Shown: positions 27,389 to 36,254 of the stretch, one piece after another
How the letters are laid out: the number at the start of each line of letters is the position of its first letter
Position numbering within the stretch: the first letter of the stretch is position 1
DNA from: Paenibacillus sacheonensis
GTDB taxonomy: Bacteria; Bacillota; Bacilli; Paenibacillales; Paenibacillaceae
Direction of reading: 5' to 3'
Assembly: GCF_009909195.1 (NCBI RefSeq)
Contig: NZ_JAAAMU010000007.1
Location: 310,001-374,000, forward strand
Length of the DNA: 64,000 nt
Notes under the pieces: model-generated
Seen by the model: the letters and a program-made list of their open reading frames with translations, nothing else
What the model was told of the DNA's origin: nothing
Databases searched by the model: none
Translations under genes and position numbers: made by a program

Positions 27389-28525
27389 TTGAAAAGACTT
27401 GTAACCGCGGCATCTTTGATGCTGCTGCTATTTACGGCGGCTTGCGGCAGCCGGATGCCGGGCAACGGGGGCTCCGACTCGGCGGGAGCGACGGCGGCCG
27501 GCGTCACGGCCGCATCCGCCGGACCTACGACGACGCGTTCGCCGAATCCGAACGATAAGGTGGATTATTCGCAGAGCCATTTGCAAACGATTTATTTGGC
27601 CGGCGGCTGCTTCTGGGGAATCGAGGCGTATGTTTCGCGCATTTACGGCGTGCAGGACGTGACCGTCGGCTATGCCAACGGCACCGGGGCCGATCCCACT
27701 TATGACGATGTCGTTCAAGGAGACCGCGGATTCGCCGAGACGGCCGAGGTGAAGTACGATCCCGATCGTCTTCCGCTCGCGGATCTGCTGACCGACTTCT
27801 TCAAAGTCATCAATCCGACGAGCGTGAATAGACAAGGGAACGATGCGGGCATCAACTATCGAACGGGGATTTATTACAAACAAGACAGCGATCTGCCCGT
27901 CATTAATGCCGTCGTAGCGAAGGAACAGGCGAAATATACGAAGAAGATCGTGACCGAAGTGCTTCCGTTAACCAACTACTACTTGGCGGAAGATTACCAT
28001 CAGGATTATTTGGAGAAAAACCCGGACGGTTACTGCCACGTGGATCTTTCGATATTAGACGAACCGGTTAAAGTCGATCCCGCCGAGTATGCCCGGCCAA
28101 GCGACGAAGAATTGAAGAAGAAGCTGACGGATATTCAGTACAAGGTAGCCGTTCTTAACGATACGGAGGCGGCTTATTCCAACGAATACTGGAACACCTT
28201 CGACCCAGGCATCTATGTCGACGTGACGACGGGAGAGCCGCTGTTCTCCAGCAGCGACAAATACGATGCGGGCTGCGGTTGGCCCAGCTTCACGAAGCCC
28301 ATCGATCCCGACGTCGTGACTTACGACGAAGATACGAGTTACAATATGGTACGTACGGAAGTGAGGAGCCGCGTAGGCAACGTCCACATCGGCCACGTGT
28401 TCGACGACGGCCCTAAGGAATCTACGGGGAAACGTTATTGCATCAATAGCGCCTCCATCCGATTTGTTCCGCTGGACGATATGCAAAAGGAAGGCTACGG
28501 CTACCTCCGCTCTGTCGTCGACTAA
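27389..28525 (+). CDS. msrAB: Exported MsrA-MsrB fusion methionine sulfoxide reductase
   Basis: MsrA reduces the S- and MsrB the R-epimer of methionine sulfoxide in damaged proteins. The start is TTG at 27389 after GGGAGG. Residues 1-19 are a lipoprotein signal peptide (LFTAAC), so the enzyme is membrane-anchored outside the cell. MsrA covers about 65-225 with catalytic C74 (GGCFWG) and a likely resolving C216. MsrB covers about 240-375 with C296 (GCGWPSF) and catalytic C351 (RYCINSASIRF). MsrB lacks the two CxxC zinc motifs. The operon supplies its reductant through CcdA and the lipoprotein thioredoxin. Confidence 0.95.
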   Translation: MKRLVTAASLMLLLFTAACGSRMPGNGGSDSAGATAAGVTAASAGPTTTRSPNPNDKVDYSQSHLQTIYLAGGCFWGIEAYVSRIYGVQDVTVGYANGTGADPTYDDVVQGDRGFAETAEVKYDPDRLPLADLLTDFFKVINPTSVNRQGNDAGINYRTGIYYKQDSDLPVINAVVAKEQAKYTKKIVTEVLPLTNYYLAEDYHQDYLEKNPDGYCHVDLSILDEPVKVDPAEYARPSDEELKKKLTDIQYKVAVLNDTEAAYSNEYWNTFDPGIYVDVTTGEPLFSSSDKYDAGCGWPSFTKPIDPDVVTYDEDTSYNMVRTEVRSRVGNVHIGHVFDDGPKESTGKRYCINSASIRFVPLDDMQKEGYGYLRSVVD

Positions 28526-28547
28526 CGAATTCGAGGAGTTGGGGTCG

Positions 28548-29318
28548 ATGTATACGCTGCTGATCGTCGAAGACGAAGAGCTGGTCAGGAAAGGAATCAA
28601 GCGTCTGCTGCCGTTCGAGGAATTCAATATTACGGAAATCATCGAAGCGGACAACGGCGAGGAAGGACTGAAGCTCTTCCTTGCCCATCGTCCCGACATC
28701 GTGCTGCTGGATATTAATATTCCGAAGCTGAACGGGCTGGAATTCGCGCGCAAGGCGAAAGAAGCGAAGCCCGCCGCGAAGATCGCGGTCATCACCGGTT
28801 ACGATTATTACGAGTACGCGGTGACCGCCCTGAAGATCGGGATTGACGATTACGTGCTGAAGCCCGTCTCCAAAAGCGATGTGTACGACGTGCTGCGCAA
28901 ATTGGTGGAGAAGCTCCAAGGCGAGCAGCAGCTGTCGGAGCTGCAGCAGGTCGTCAGCGAGTATCGGACGACGCTGCAAATGCCGGAGGATTCAAGCAAT
29001 AAGGCCGCGATTGCCCAAATCATCGAGGTTAACGTCGCCAACCCGGATTTCTCGCTCGCCATGCTGGCGAATCAAGTCGGGTTCAGCTCGGGTTATATGA
29101 GCGTGCTGTTCAAACGGCTGTTCAACGTGTCCTTCCAGGACTATTTGATGAGCACGCGCCTGGAACGTTCCAAGCTCCAGCTGCTCTCTTCGGATATGAA
29201 AATATACGAGATCTCCACGTCGAACGGCTTCGACAACCCGAATTATTTCAGCGCCGCCTTCAAGAAGAAATTCGGGCTCTCTCCCCTCCAATACAGGGAA
29301 AGGATAAAACGCCCGTGA
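28548..29318 (+). CDS. YesN-type response regulator with AraC DNA-binding domain
   Basis: The start is the ATG at 28548 after GAGGAG, giving 256 residues. Residues 1-120 form a receiver domain with the acidic pair E8-D9, phospho-acceptor D55 (VLLDINIPK) and the conserved Lys in YVLKPVS. Residues about 150-256 form an AraC-type double helix-turn-helix (FSLAMLANQVGFSSGYMS, then SNGFDNPNYFSAAFKKKFG). It starts 22 bases after msrAB and overlaps the downstream kinase by four bases. It likely activates this repair operon or related oxidative-stress genes, by analogy with the same gene order in pneumococcus. Confidence 0.93.
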   Translation: MYTLLIVEDEELVRKGIKRLLPFEEFNITEIIEADNGEEGLKLFLAHRPDIVLLDINIPKLNGLEFARKAKEAKPAAKIAVITGYDYYEYAVTALKIGIDDYVLKPVSKSDVYDVLRKLVEKLQGEQQLSELQQVVSEYRTTLQMPEDSSNKAAIAQIIEVNVANPDFSLAMLANQVGFSSGYMSVLFKRLFNVSFQDYLMSTRLERSKLQLLSSDMKIYEISTSNGFDNPNYFSAAFKKKFGLSPLQYRERIKRP

Positions 29319-31036
29319 AGCTGATTCCCCGTTCCCTGCAGTCCCGAATATCGTGGATCTACATGCTGATCAGCGTGTTCACGATCGGCATTATCGGCGC
29401 GACTCTCTACGTGGGCATCTCCCGGGCGGTCATGAACGAATCGGTTCAGTCCGCCAATATGGCGATTTCCAAAAGCGGCACCTTGGTCGAGATGTATATC
29501 GACCGGTTGAAGGTGCTGAGTACGATGCTTGCCCATAATCCCCAAACGATTCAAACGCTCTCTTCCCCTTCGCAGGAAGGCGAGCAGGAGGAGCTCCAAT
29601 TCATTCAGCTCGCGCTTCAATCCGATCCGAACATCAAATCCGTGATCGTGATCGGCAAGGACGGCTACGTGCTGTCCAACGAGAAAAAACTGAACATGCG
29701 CCGTTCGTCCAACATGATGAACGAACCGTGGTACGTCGCCGCCATCCACAGCACCAATCCGGTGCTGACTTCCGCGCGCATGCAGAAGTTCTCGATGGAC
29801 AAGAACAATTGGGTCATCTCGATGAGCCAGGAAATCAAGGACGCGAACGGTCATAATCTCGGCGTCGTGCTGCTCGATATCGAGTACGAAGGCATCGAGG
29901 ATTATTTGAACGATTTGGAGCTCGGCAGCGGCGGATTTGCATTCATCATCAACAGCGAAGGCGGCATCGTGTACCATCAAGATCCCTCTTATTTCACGGA
30001 TCCTGCCAAGCAGGAACAATTAAGGACGATCAGCATGTCCAAGCAGGGATTCGATGCATCGGCGAACCTGTTGACCTATCGAACGAAGCTGCGGAATTCC
30101 GATTGGACGCTCGTCGGCGTCAGTTCGCTCGACGGACTCCGGCAAGTGCGCAAGCAGCTGCTGCTCTCGTTCGTCCTGGTCGGAATAGGCTTGCTGCTGC
30201 TGATCATGCTGGTGTCCCCTTTCCTGGCCAAAAGCATCACCCGGCCGATCCGCCGGCTCGAGCAAGCGATGCAGAAGGTGAAGTCCGGGACGCTGGAAGT
30301 GAGCGTTTCGGAAACCGGCGCGACGGAGGTTCAAGGGCTGGCGCAGCACTTCAATACGATGGTGACGGAGATGCGCCGGCTGATGCAGGACATCGAGACG
30401 AAGGAAAAAACGCTGCACCGTTATGAATTAAGCGTGCTGCACAGCCAGATCAATCCGCATTTTCTGTACAATACGCTCGATACGATCGTGTGGATGGCGG
30501 AATTCAACGAGAGCGAGCGCGTCATCTCGACGACGAAGGCGTTAGCGAAGTTTTTCCAGCTGTCATTAAGCGGCGGCAGCGAAATGACGACGGTGGAGAA
30601 CGAAATGAACCATGTCGCCCAATACCTCATCATTCAGAAGGAGCGTTACGGGGAAAAGCTGCAGGTTCGCCTGTATTTCGACCCGGCGCTGGCATCCAAG
30701 GTCATTCCCAAAATCATCCTGCAGCCGCTGGCGGAGAATGCGATCTATCACGGCATCCGGGAAAAAGAAGGTCCAGGACTGCTGGAAATAACGGCCCTGC
30801 CCGCCGACGACGGGAGTGTGCGATTCATCGTAAAGGATGACGGCGTCGGCTTCGATCCCGATACGCGCGCGAATACGGAGCGCGAAGAAGAAACGCTGCG
30901 TACCCTGCCCAAATTAGGCGGCGTCGGCATCAACAACGTCGACGAGCGATTGAAGCTCTATTATGGTCAGCCGTACGGCATTACGCTGCATTCCCGCCCG
31001 GGCGAGGGAACGACCGTCACCATCATCATTCCATAA
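29315..31036 (+). CDS. YesM-type sensor histidine kinase
   Basis: The GTG start at 29315 overlaps the regulator stop as GTGA. The 573-residue product has a membrane helix near residues 14-34, an extracellular Cache-type sensor to about 285, a second helix (LLLSFVLVGIGLLLLIMLVS), a HAMP domain at about 305-360, and a His_kinase domain with the phospho-accepting His near residue 382 (HSQINPHFLYNTLD). The ATPase domain follows, with an N-box (PLAENAIYHGI), DDGVGFD and GVGINNVDERL. The signal may be extracellular oxidation or an oxidised ligand, inferred from the operon. Confidence 0.93.
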   Translation: MKLIPRSLQSRISWIYMLISVFTIGIIGATLYVGISRAVMNESVQSANMAISKSGTLVEMYIDRLKVLSTMLAHNPQTIQTLSSPSQEGEQEELQFIQLALQSDPNIKSVIVIGKDGYVLSNEKKLNMRRSSNMMNEPWYVAAIHSTNPVLTSARMQKFSMDKNNWVISMSQEIKDANGHNLGVVLLDIEYEGIEDYLNDLELGSGGFAFIINSEGGIVYHQDPSYFTDPAKQEQLRTISMSKQGFDASANLLTYRTKLRNSDWTLVGVSSLDGLRQVRKQLLLSFVLVGIGLLLLIMLVSPFLAKSITRPIRRLEQAMQKVKSGTLEVSVSETGATEVQGLAQHFNTMVTEMRRLMQDIETKEKTLHRYELSVLHSQINPHFLYNTLDTIVWMAEFNESERVISTTKALAKFFQLSLSGGSEMTTVENEMNHVAQYLIIQKERYGEKLQVRLYFDPALASKVIPKIILQPLAENAIYHGIREKEGPGLLEITALPADDGSVRFIVKDDGVGFDPDTRANTEREEETLRTLPKLGGVGINNVDERLKLYYGQPYGITLHSRPGEGTTVTIIIP

Positions 31037-31106
31037 ATAGACGACGGTTGCTGATAGGACGCCGAGTGAATCCCAGAAGGTTATTGAACAGCTGCCGCCT
31101 GTCTCC

Positions 31107-31400
31107 GGCGAAAATGAAGGCCGAAAGCTGCATCACAGCAGCTTTTTGAGCTTGAAGTGACTGCAACATCTGAAAAAGCTGCGCTATTGCAGCTTTTTCA
31201 CTTTCTACGGCGAAAATGAAGGCCGAAAGCTGCACCGCAGCAGCTTTTTGAGCTTGAAGTGTGTGCAACGTCTTGCAAAGCTGCGCTTTGCAGCTTTTTC
31301 GCCTTCTACGGCGAAAATGAAGGCCGAAAGCTGCACTGCAGCAGCTTTTTGAGCTTGAAGCGTGTGCAACATCTGGAAAAGCTGCACTTCAGCAGCATTT
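31107..31400. repeat. Array of about 101-bp repeats made of terminator-like hairpins
   Basis: Three copies start with GGCGAAAATGAAGGCCGAAA at 31107, 31209 and 31310. Each has two hairpins with stems AAAGCTGC/GCAGCTTT followed by T runs on the plus strand, so six hairpins follow one another after the kinase gene. They could end the Msr operon transcript. The sequence is non-coding, and inverted copies of a similar core appear at 56.2-56.9 kb. Confidence 0.85.
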
Positions 31401-31660
31401 GCTTCGATGGGACGCTTGTTCAAAGCCATATAAATGAGGAACCTACAGTAATTAAAAGGCTCCCATGCCTAGTCTTTGGTTAAGTTCATTTTCGCGGACG
31501 ATAATGCCTACATCGACAACTTGCTACGGCAATCAGCAGCCACAACATTCGGCGATTTTAATCTTTCCGACTTTCTAAGCCATGTCGTTCATCACGTGAT
31601 ATGGTTCTTTGACATGGCTTTTCTTTTCTTGACGGCATATTTGCGCAGCCGGCTCACGAA
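31401..31660. other. Gap with no supported gene
   Basis: This stretch between the repeat array and the tetR end has a plus-strand open frame from about 31476, but it lacks a ribosome site and runs antisense into tetR. An inverted repeat GCCATGTC/GACATGGC with T-rich sequence after it (about 31580-31632) might be a weak plus-strand terminator. Confidence 0.45.
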
Positions 31661-32254
31661 TCATACGGAAGGCTTGTCCACGCCGGCCTTCAAGCCATTG
31701 AAAGCCGTCATGACGATGTCTTTCACGCCTTCATCGTCCAATGATCCGCTCGTGACGAGCATGCGGTAGAACATCGGGCCGTACAGCAGATCGACGCCTA
31801 ACGCCAAGTTTAGCCCGGCGTTCAGTTCGCCGCTCCGTACGCCTCGTTCCAACAGCTGCATGGCCTCCGACCGCCGCGGCTGGATATAGTGCGTCTGGAT
31901 CGCTTCTTTCAACGTGGAATCCAATTGCCCCTGGCCGATTAATTCCTTGATGCTTTTGCCATCCGGGCTGACCATGAACCGGGCTAAGTTCGTCGCATGA
32001 ATAAGCACGTCCTCGTAGACCGAACCGGTGTCGGGAATGGGGAGCCTGTCGGCGGCGGCAGAGAAAAAACCGTCCATGACGACGGCTGCCTTGTTCGGCC
32101 ACCATTTATAGATGGTCGCCTTGCTGACTCCGGCGCGTTCGGCGATCTTCTCGATCGTGATGTCGTCGAAGCCGTTCTCAAGCAGCAGCCCGTACGAGGC
32201 GTCGAGAATGGATTTTTGCGTGACCGGACTGCGCGGACGCCCTTTCTTAGACAA
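31661..32254 (-). CDS. TetR-family repressor of the adjacent MFS gene
   Basis: The start is TTG at 32254, seven bases after AAAGGGGTG; the product is 197 residues. Residues about 10-55 form the TetR helix-turn-helix (ITIEKIAERAGVSKATIYKWW). The rest is the helical ligand-binding domain. It is divergent from an MFS transporter, and two AACGNNNCGTT sites lie between them, one inside the MFS promoter. It therefore most likely represses the transporter and releases it on binding an exported compound. The ligand is unknown. Confidence 0.92.
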   Translation of the reverse strand: MSKKGRPRSPVTQKSILDASYGLLLENGFDDITIEKIAERAGVSKATIYKWWPNKAAVVMDGFFSAAADRLPIPDTGSVYEDVLIHATNLARFMVSPDGKSIKELIGQGQLDSTLKEAIQTHYIQPRRSEAMQLLERGVRSGELNAGLNLALGVDLLYGPMFYRMLVTSGSLDDEGVKDIVMTAFNGLKAGVDKPSV

Positions 32255-32333
32255 TAGCCTTCACCCCTTTCGCGGAAACATTATGAATAAGTATATCGGC
32301 TAATTCGGATAATAAAAAGGGCTCTATACCCTA

Positions 32334-32392
32334 TTTACAAAACGATACGTTCATTATATGATAAGTCCATCACATTAAGTGAACGAACCGTT
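32334..32392 (+). promoter_or_regulatory. MFS promoter with two TetR operator-like sites
   Basis: TTTACA at 32334-32339 and TATGAT at 32357-32362 are 17 bases apart. AACGATACGTT at 32341-32351 fills the spacer, and AACGAACCGTT at 32382-32392 lies downstream. Both fit AACGNNNCGTT. A repressor on the first site would cover the promoter. Confidence 0.65.
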
Positions 32393-32417
32393 TAGTTAAT
32401 AAGGGAGGACGTTAATC

Positions 32418-33614
32418 ATGGATAACTCGATCGCAGTGAAACACAAGAGCATCTCAAGCGGCATGATGCTCCTGCTGGCTGCCGCATGCGGCCTTATTGT
32501 AGCCAATTTATATTACTCTCAAACGCTGATCGGACCGATTAGCGACAGCATCGGGCTGCCATCCGGAGCTGCCGGCCTTATCGTTACGTTGACTCAAATC
32601 GGTTATGTCATCGGACTGCTGTTTATCGTACCGCTCAGCGATATGCTCGAGAATCGCCGGCTTATCGTGGTTTCGCTCGCCGTCGTGGTGCTTGCGCTGA
32701 TCGGAGCTGCTTTCTCCACGGGCTCGGCGACGTTTCTTACCGCATCGCTATTGATCGGATCGGGCTCCGTCGTCGCTCAGGTCTTGGTTCCGCTAGCGGC
32801 ATTCCTGTCTACCGAGGAACAGCGCGGCCGCGTCGTGGGCAACGTCATGAGCGGTCTTCTGCTTGGCATCATGCTGGCGCGGCCCGTCGCGAGCCTGCTA
32901 GCCGGGATCTGGGCATGGCAAACGATATTCGTCGTTTCTTCCGTGCTGATGACGTTGTTAGCCATCGTTCTTGCGCGCGTTCTTCCCGAACGGCGCCCGA
33001 ATCGAAGCTTGTCTTACCGCAGTCTCGTCGCATCCCTGCTCGTCTTATTCAAACAAACGCCTATCTTGAGACGCCGCGCGTTCTATCAAGCCTGCTTATT
33101 CGGCTCCTTCAGCTTGTTCTGGACGACGGTTCCGCTGCGGTTGGCCGACGAATACGGCATGTCCCAGCAGCACATCGCGTTATTTGCCTTCGTCGGCGTG
33201 GCAGGAGCGGTCGCGGCTCCTGTTGCAGGCCGATTGGCGGATCGGAACTGGAGCAAGCCGCTGACGATCGGCGCCATTCTGATCGCGATCTTGTCGTTTC
33301 TGCTTATCGCGCTCATTCACGATAACTCGGCCTTCTCGCTCGTCTTGCTGTTCGTTGCGGCGATTACGCTGGATATGGCGGTGTCCGGGAATCTTGTCGT
33401 CGGACAACGGGCGATCTACTCCTTGGGCAGCGAAACCAGGGGGCGGCTGAACGGCCTGTTCATGGCGATCTTTTTTCTCGGCGGTGCCGCGGGTTCTTTC
33501 CTCGGCGGGTTAACGTATGCCCATGGGGGCTGGGCGCTCTCTTCATGGATCGGCGTTCTCTTCCCCGTCCTTGCGCTGTTGTATTTTCTTACGGAATGGA
33601 GATCCAAGGCTTAA
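32418..33614 (+). CDS. MFS transporter, probable efflux pump
   Basis: The 398-residue product has about twelve membrane helices. The loop between helices 2 and 3 carries LSDMLENRRLIV, a variant of the MFS motif A (GxxxDxxGRR). No soluble domains are present. It is close to the YybF/YwfA-like DHA1 group of drug efflux pumps. AAGGGAGGA precedes the ATG. The divergent TetR gene and the operator in its promoter argue for efflux of an antibiotic or toxic metabolite that also induces the pump. The substrate cannot be read from the sequence. Confidence 0.9.
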   Translation: MDNSIAVKHKSISSGMMLLLAAACGLIVANLYYSQTLIGPISDSIGLPSGAAGLIVTLTQIGYVIGLLFIVPLSDMLENRRLIVVSLAVVVLALIGAAFSTGSATFLTASLLIGSGSVVAQVLVPLAAFLSTEEQRGRVVGNVMSGLLLGIMLARPVASLLAGIWAWQTIFVVSSVLMTLLAIVLARVLPERRPNRSLSYRSLVASLLVLFKQTPILRRRAFYQACLFGSFSLFWTTVPLRLADEYGMSQQHIALFAFVGVAGAVAAPVAGRLADRNWSKPLTIGAILIAILSFLLIALIHDNSAFSLVLLFVAAITLDMAVSGNLVVGQRAIYSLGSETRGRLNGLFMAIFFLGGAAGSFLGGLTYAHGGWALSSWIGVLFPVLALLYFLTEWRSKA

Positions 33615-33629
33615 CAAGGGAATAGAATC

Positions 33630-33656
33630 AAAAAAGCCGCGCATCGCGGCTTTTTT
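33630..33656. terminator. Bidirectional terminator between MFS and primase-like genes
   Basis: The perfect stem AAAAAAGCCGCG/CGCGGCTTTTTT (33630-33641, 33645-33656) has a three-base loop and T runs in both directions. It ends both converging genes. Confidence 0.9.
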
Positions 33657-33664
33657 GACGTCAA

Positions 33665-33718
33665 CGCTGCAGAACTGCAGAATAACAGAAGTGCAGAATA
33701 ACAGAAGTGCGGAACTGC
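33665..33718. repeat. Small 16-bp tandem repeat
   Basis: Downstream of the terminator the unit GCAGAATAACAGAAGT is repeated twice in tandem, flanked by CTGCAG-like variants. It is non-coding. Confidence 0.6.
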
Positions 33719-33743
33719 TGAAGCGGCAGAGCATCCATCGTCC

Positions 33744-34589
33744 TTACAACGTTAACCCTAGTCGCTGGATGAGCTCGGCCTGCGTGAAAGACCGCTTCCT
33801 CCCCCATCGCTTCACGTGAACGAGGTATGGGCTTGCGGGGTTCTTCCGGTGATAAAAGCCGGGAACGCGCATGACGCGGGAAAGGTCCGTGATCTTGGGA
33901 TCGGAATTGAATTTGCGGACGAGCGCCTGTTGAATGGCTACGAACCGAGTGATCGATCCTTGGCGGATGGCCCAGTAGATGTGGTAGCCGTTCTTCGTCT
34001 CCACGACCATCGACCCGCGGATGAGCTTCGCGTGCTTGGCGAGAAACTTCCGCTTCAGCTGCCCCACTCTGCGCTTGCCTCGCACGGCGAGCAGCCGATA
34101 GCGTCCCTGCTTCGTGCGCGTCACCGTGACGGATTCGATTTGTTCCACGGAATCTGCTTGAAGCTCCTGCACGCGGCGCTCCGCCTCTTCGCTCGTAGGC
34201 AGCAATTCGGAGATCTTGTTGAGGTCGACGTCGATGAAATGTGCGCGAACCGCCTGGAAATCGCCTCTGGCCTGTTCCCGGTAGTTGACCGTCATGAACA
34301 CCGCATAGCCTTCTTCGTTCTTGCGCAGCACCGGAACGGGCTGTTTCGTTCGGGTCAGCAGCGTAATGCGCGACAGCCGGCGCTCCAGCTGCTCCATCGG
34401 CTTATGCAGCGTCATCGCCCGGGCCTTGCTCTGCGACGTGGGGTGAATCGGCTTGCGCGCCATCGTGTCATGGACAAGCGTGAAATGCAACGTCTGGCGT
34501 CCTTTGCAGCCGAGCTTCTTGATAAATTGCCGAAATTGACGAGAACGCAGCCGCATGCTCTTGGCATGCAAGGTCACTCGCTGCTCCAC
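33744..34589 (-). CDS. RepB-like primase-domain protein, isolated
   Basis: The 281-residue, strongly basic product starts at GTG 34589. Its C-terminal half resembles the RepB/AEP primase fold of plasmid and phage replication proteins. HFIDVDLNK could be the catalytic acidic pair, and KNGYHIYWAI plus KITDLSRVMRVPGFYHRKN are the signature strands. The N-terminal 100 residues are Arg/Lys-rich and may bind nucleic acid. No helicase, integrase or relaxase gene lies nearby, so it is either the last piece of an integrated element or a domesticated chromosomal protein. The catalytic assignment is by motif resemblance. Confidence 0.7.
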   Translation of the reverse strand: MEQRVTLHAKSMRLRSRQFRQFIKKLGCKGRQTLHFTLVHDTMARKPIHPTSQSKARAMTLHKPMEQLERRLSRITLLTRTKQPVPVLRKNEEGYAVFMTVNYREQARGDFQAVRAHFIDVDLNKISELLPTSEEAERRVQELQADSVEQIESVTVTRTKQGRYRLLAVRGKRRVGQLKRKFLAKHAKLIRGSMVVETKNGYHIYWAIRQGSITRFVAIQQALVRKFNSDPKITDLSRVMRVPGFYHRKNPASPYLVHVKRWGRKRSFTQAELIQRLGLTL

Positions 34590-34762
34590 GGAATCACATC
34601 CCTCTCGTTAGGCTGGCATCGCACCCTGATTGTTTCCCTAAGCAATCTTATTCTGCCGAGCGCCCGCGCGTGTTGGTCGCTCGTACCCGTTATGGGAGCC
34701 CGGCGCGAATAAAAGAACGTCATCCGATGGATAATATGGAAAAATAAAGGGAGCGTGCGGCC

Positions 34763-36253
34763 TTGATTCCCTCGCGTAATCCCGTTTCCTATCCTAGGGA
34801 AACGATCGGCGCCCACTTGTCCGAGAACGAAGCTATGCTTCGGCAGCTATTCGAGCATTGCTTCGACGTCGTCTTCCAACGGGTCGACCTGTCCGAAGAA
34901 TGCTTGATTCTCATGGTCTACGTCGACGGCTTGATCGACAAGAACGTGTTTGCGTCGCCGCTCTTCCAATCCTGGGTGGCCGAGAAGGCCGGCGCCGGCG
35001 GCAAAGGAGCGGTCGACTACCCGGTTTTGAAAGAACATTTCGCGGTCGTGCGGCCGATCCGCAACGAAAGCCGCGTGCAAGAGATCGTCGAATCGGTCTT
35101 GCGTGCCGAATTGGCCGTGTTCGTCGACGGCGAGCCGGAAGCGATTCTTCTGGAAACGTCAGGCATGGAGCACCGGGGAGTCGAGGAACCGGCCAACGAA
35201 GTAGCTATTCGCGGGCCCAGGGAGAGCTTTACCGAGACGCTCCAAATCAATACGAGCTTGGTTCGCAGACGAATTCAAACGCCGCATCTAAAGCTGGAGC
35301 CCGTCGTTCTCGGTACCTTCTCCAAGACGCGAATCGTCATCGCCTACGTCGAGGGAGAAGCGCGCCCGGACCTCATCGGGCTCGTCAAACAGCGGTTGGC
35401 CGGCATCCAGTTGGATGTCGTGCTGGAATCGGGCTATATCGAAGAACTCATTGAAGACCGAACCTTCAGCCCCTTCCCGCAAATGATGAATACCGAGCGT
35501 CCGGATATCGTGACTGCCAGCCTCATGGAAGGCAGAATCGCGATCATGACCGACGGCACGCCCCAAGTCCTGATTCTGCCGATCACGTTCTGGACGGCCT
35601 TCCAAGCCGTCGAGGACTATTACGAACGGTTTATCTACGCCACTCTGATCAGGTGGACCCGGTTCGTATTGTTCGCCATTTCGTTGTACCTCCCCTCCCT
35701 GTACGTGGCGATTACGACGTTTCATCCGCAGCTGCTGCCGACGAACTTCCTGCAGAACATCACGTCCGCCCGCGAAGGCGTGCCGTTCCCCGGCGTCATC
35801 GAGGCCTTGCTGATGGAATTTCTGTTCGAGGGCTTGCGCGAAGCAGGCGTGCGGCTGCCCAAAGCCGTCGGTTCCGCCGTCAGCATCGTCGGCGCCCTGG
35901 TCATCGGAGAAGCCGCCGTCAAGGCGGGAATCGTGTCCGCGCCGATGGTCATCATCGTCTCGTTAACCGGGATTGCGTCCTTCGCCATCCCGCGCTACAA
36001 CATGAGCATCCCGTTCCGTATTCTTCGGTTTCCGCTTCTGCTCAGTTCGGGAGCGCTCGGCTTGTTCGGAATCGCCATGGGGACGCTGTTGATCTTGACC
36101 CACATGGCCAGACTGGAGTCGTTCGGCGTCCCTTATTTATCCCCCATCGCTCCCTTTCAGCCGGACCAGATCAAAGACGTGCTCATCCGGGCTCCCAGAC
36201 GGAAAATAAACTCATTAAAGGCCACGTTAGCCGGAAGGCCTAGAAGGAGGTAA
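34763..36253 (+). CDS. GerA-family spore germinant receptor, A subunit (operon 1)
   Basis: The A subunit of a germinant receptor sits in the spore inner membrane and contributes to nutrient recognition. The start is TTG at 34763, nine bases after AAGGGAG. The 496-residue product has the standard layout: an N-terminal soluble domain to about residue 290, with FEHCFDVVFQRVDLSEE and EVAIRGPRESFTETLQINTSLVRRRI, then about four to five membrane helices and a short basic tail. It is followed after one base by the C subunit and then the B subunit. Confidence 0.95.
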   Translation: MIPSRNPVSYPRETIGAHLSENEAMLRQLFEHCFDVVFQRVDLSEECLILMVYVDGLIDKNVFASPLFQSWVAEKAGAGGKGAVDYPVLKEHFAVVRPIRNESRVQEIVESVLRAELAVFVDGEPEAILLETSGMEHRGVEEPANEVAIRGPRESFTETLQINTSLVRRRIQTPHLKLEPVVLGTFSKTRIVIAYVEGEARPDLIGLVKQRLAGIQLDVVLESGYIEELIEDRTFSPFPQMMNTERPDIVTASLMEGRIAIMTDGTPQVLILPITFWTAFQAVEDYYERFIYATLIRWTRFVLFAISLYLPSLYVAITTFHPQLLPTNFLQNITSAREGVPFPGVIEALLMEFLFEGLREAGVRLPKAVGSAVSIVGALVIGEAAVKAGIVSAPMVIIVSLTGIASFAIPRYNMSIPFRILRFPLLLSSGALGLFGIAMGTLLILTHMARLESFGVPYLSPIAPFQPDQIKDVLIRAPRRKINSLKATLAGRPRRR

Positions 36254-36254
36254 A

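Noticed and set aside
31476..31769. 97-residue plus-strand open frame after the repeat array
   Set aside because: No ribosome site, and its second half is antisense to tetR.
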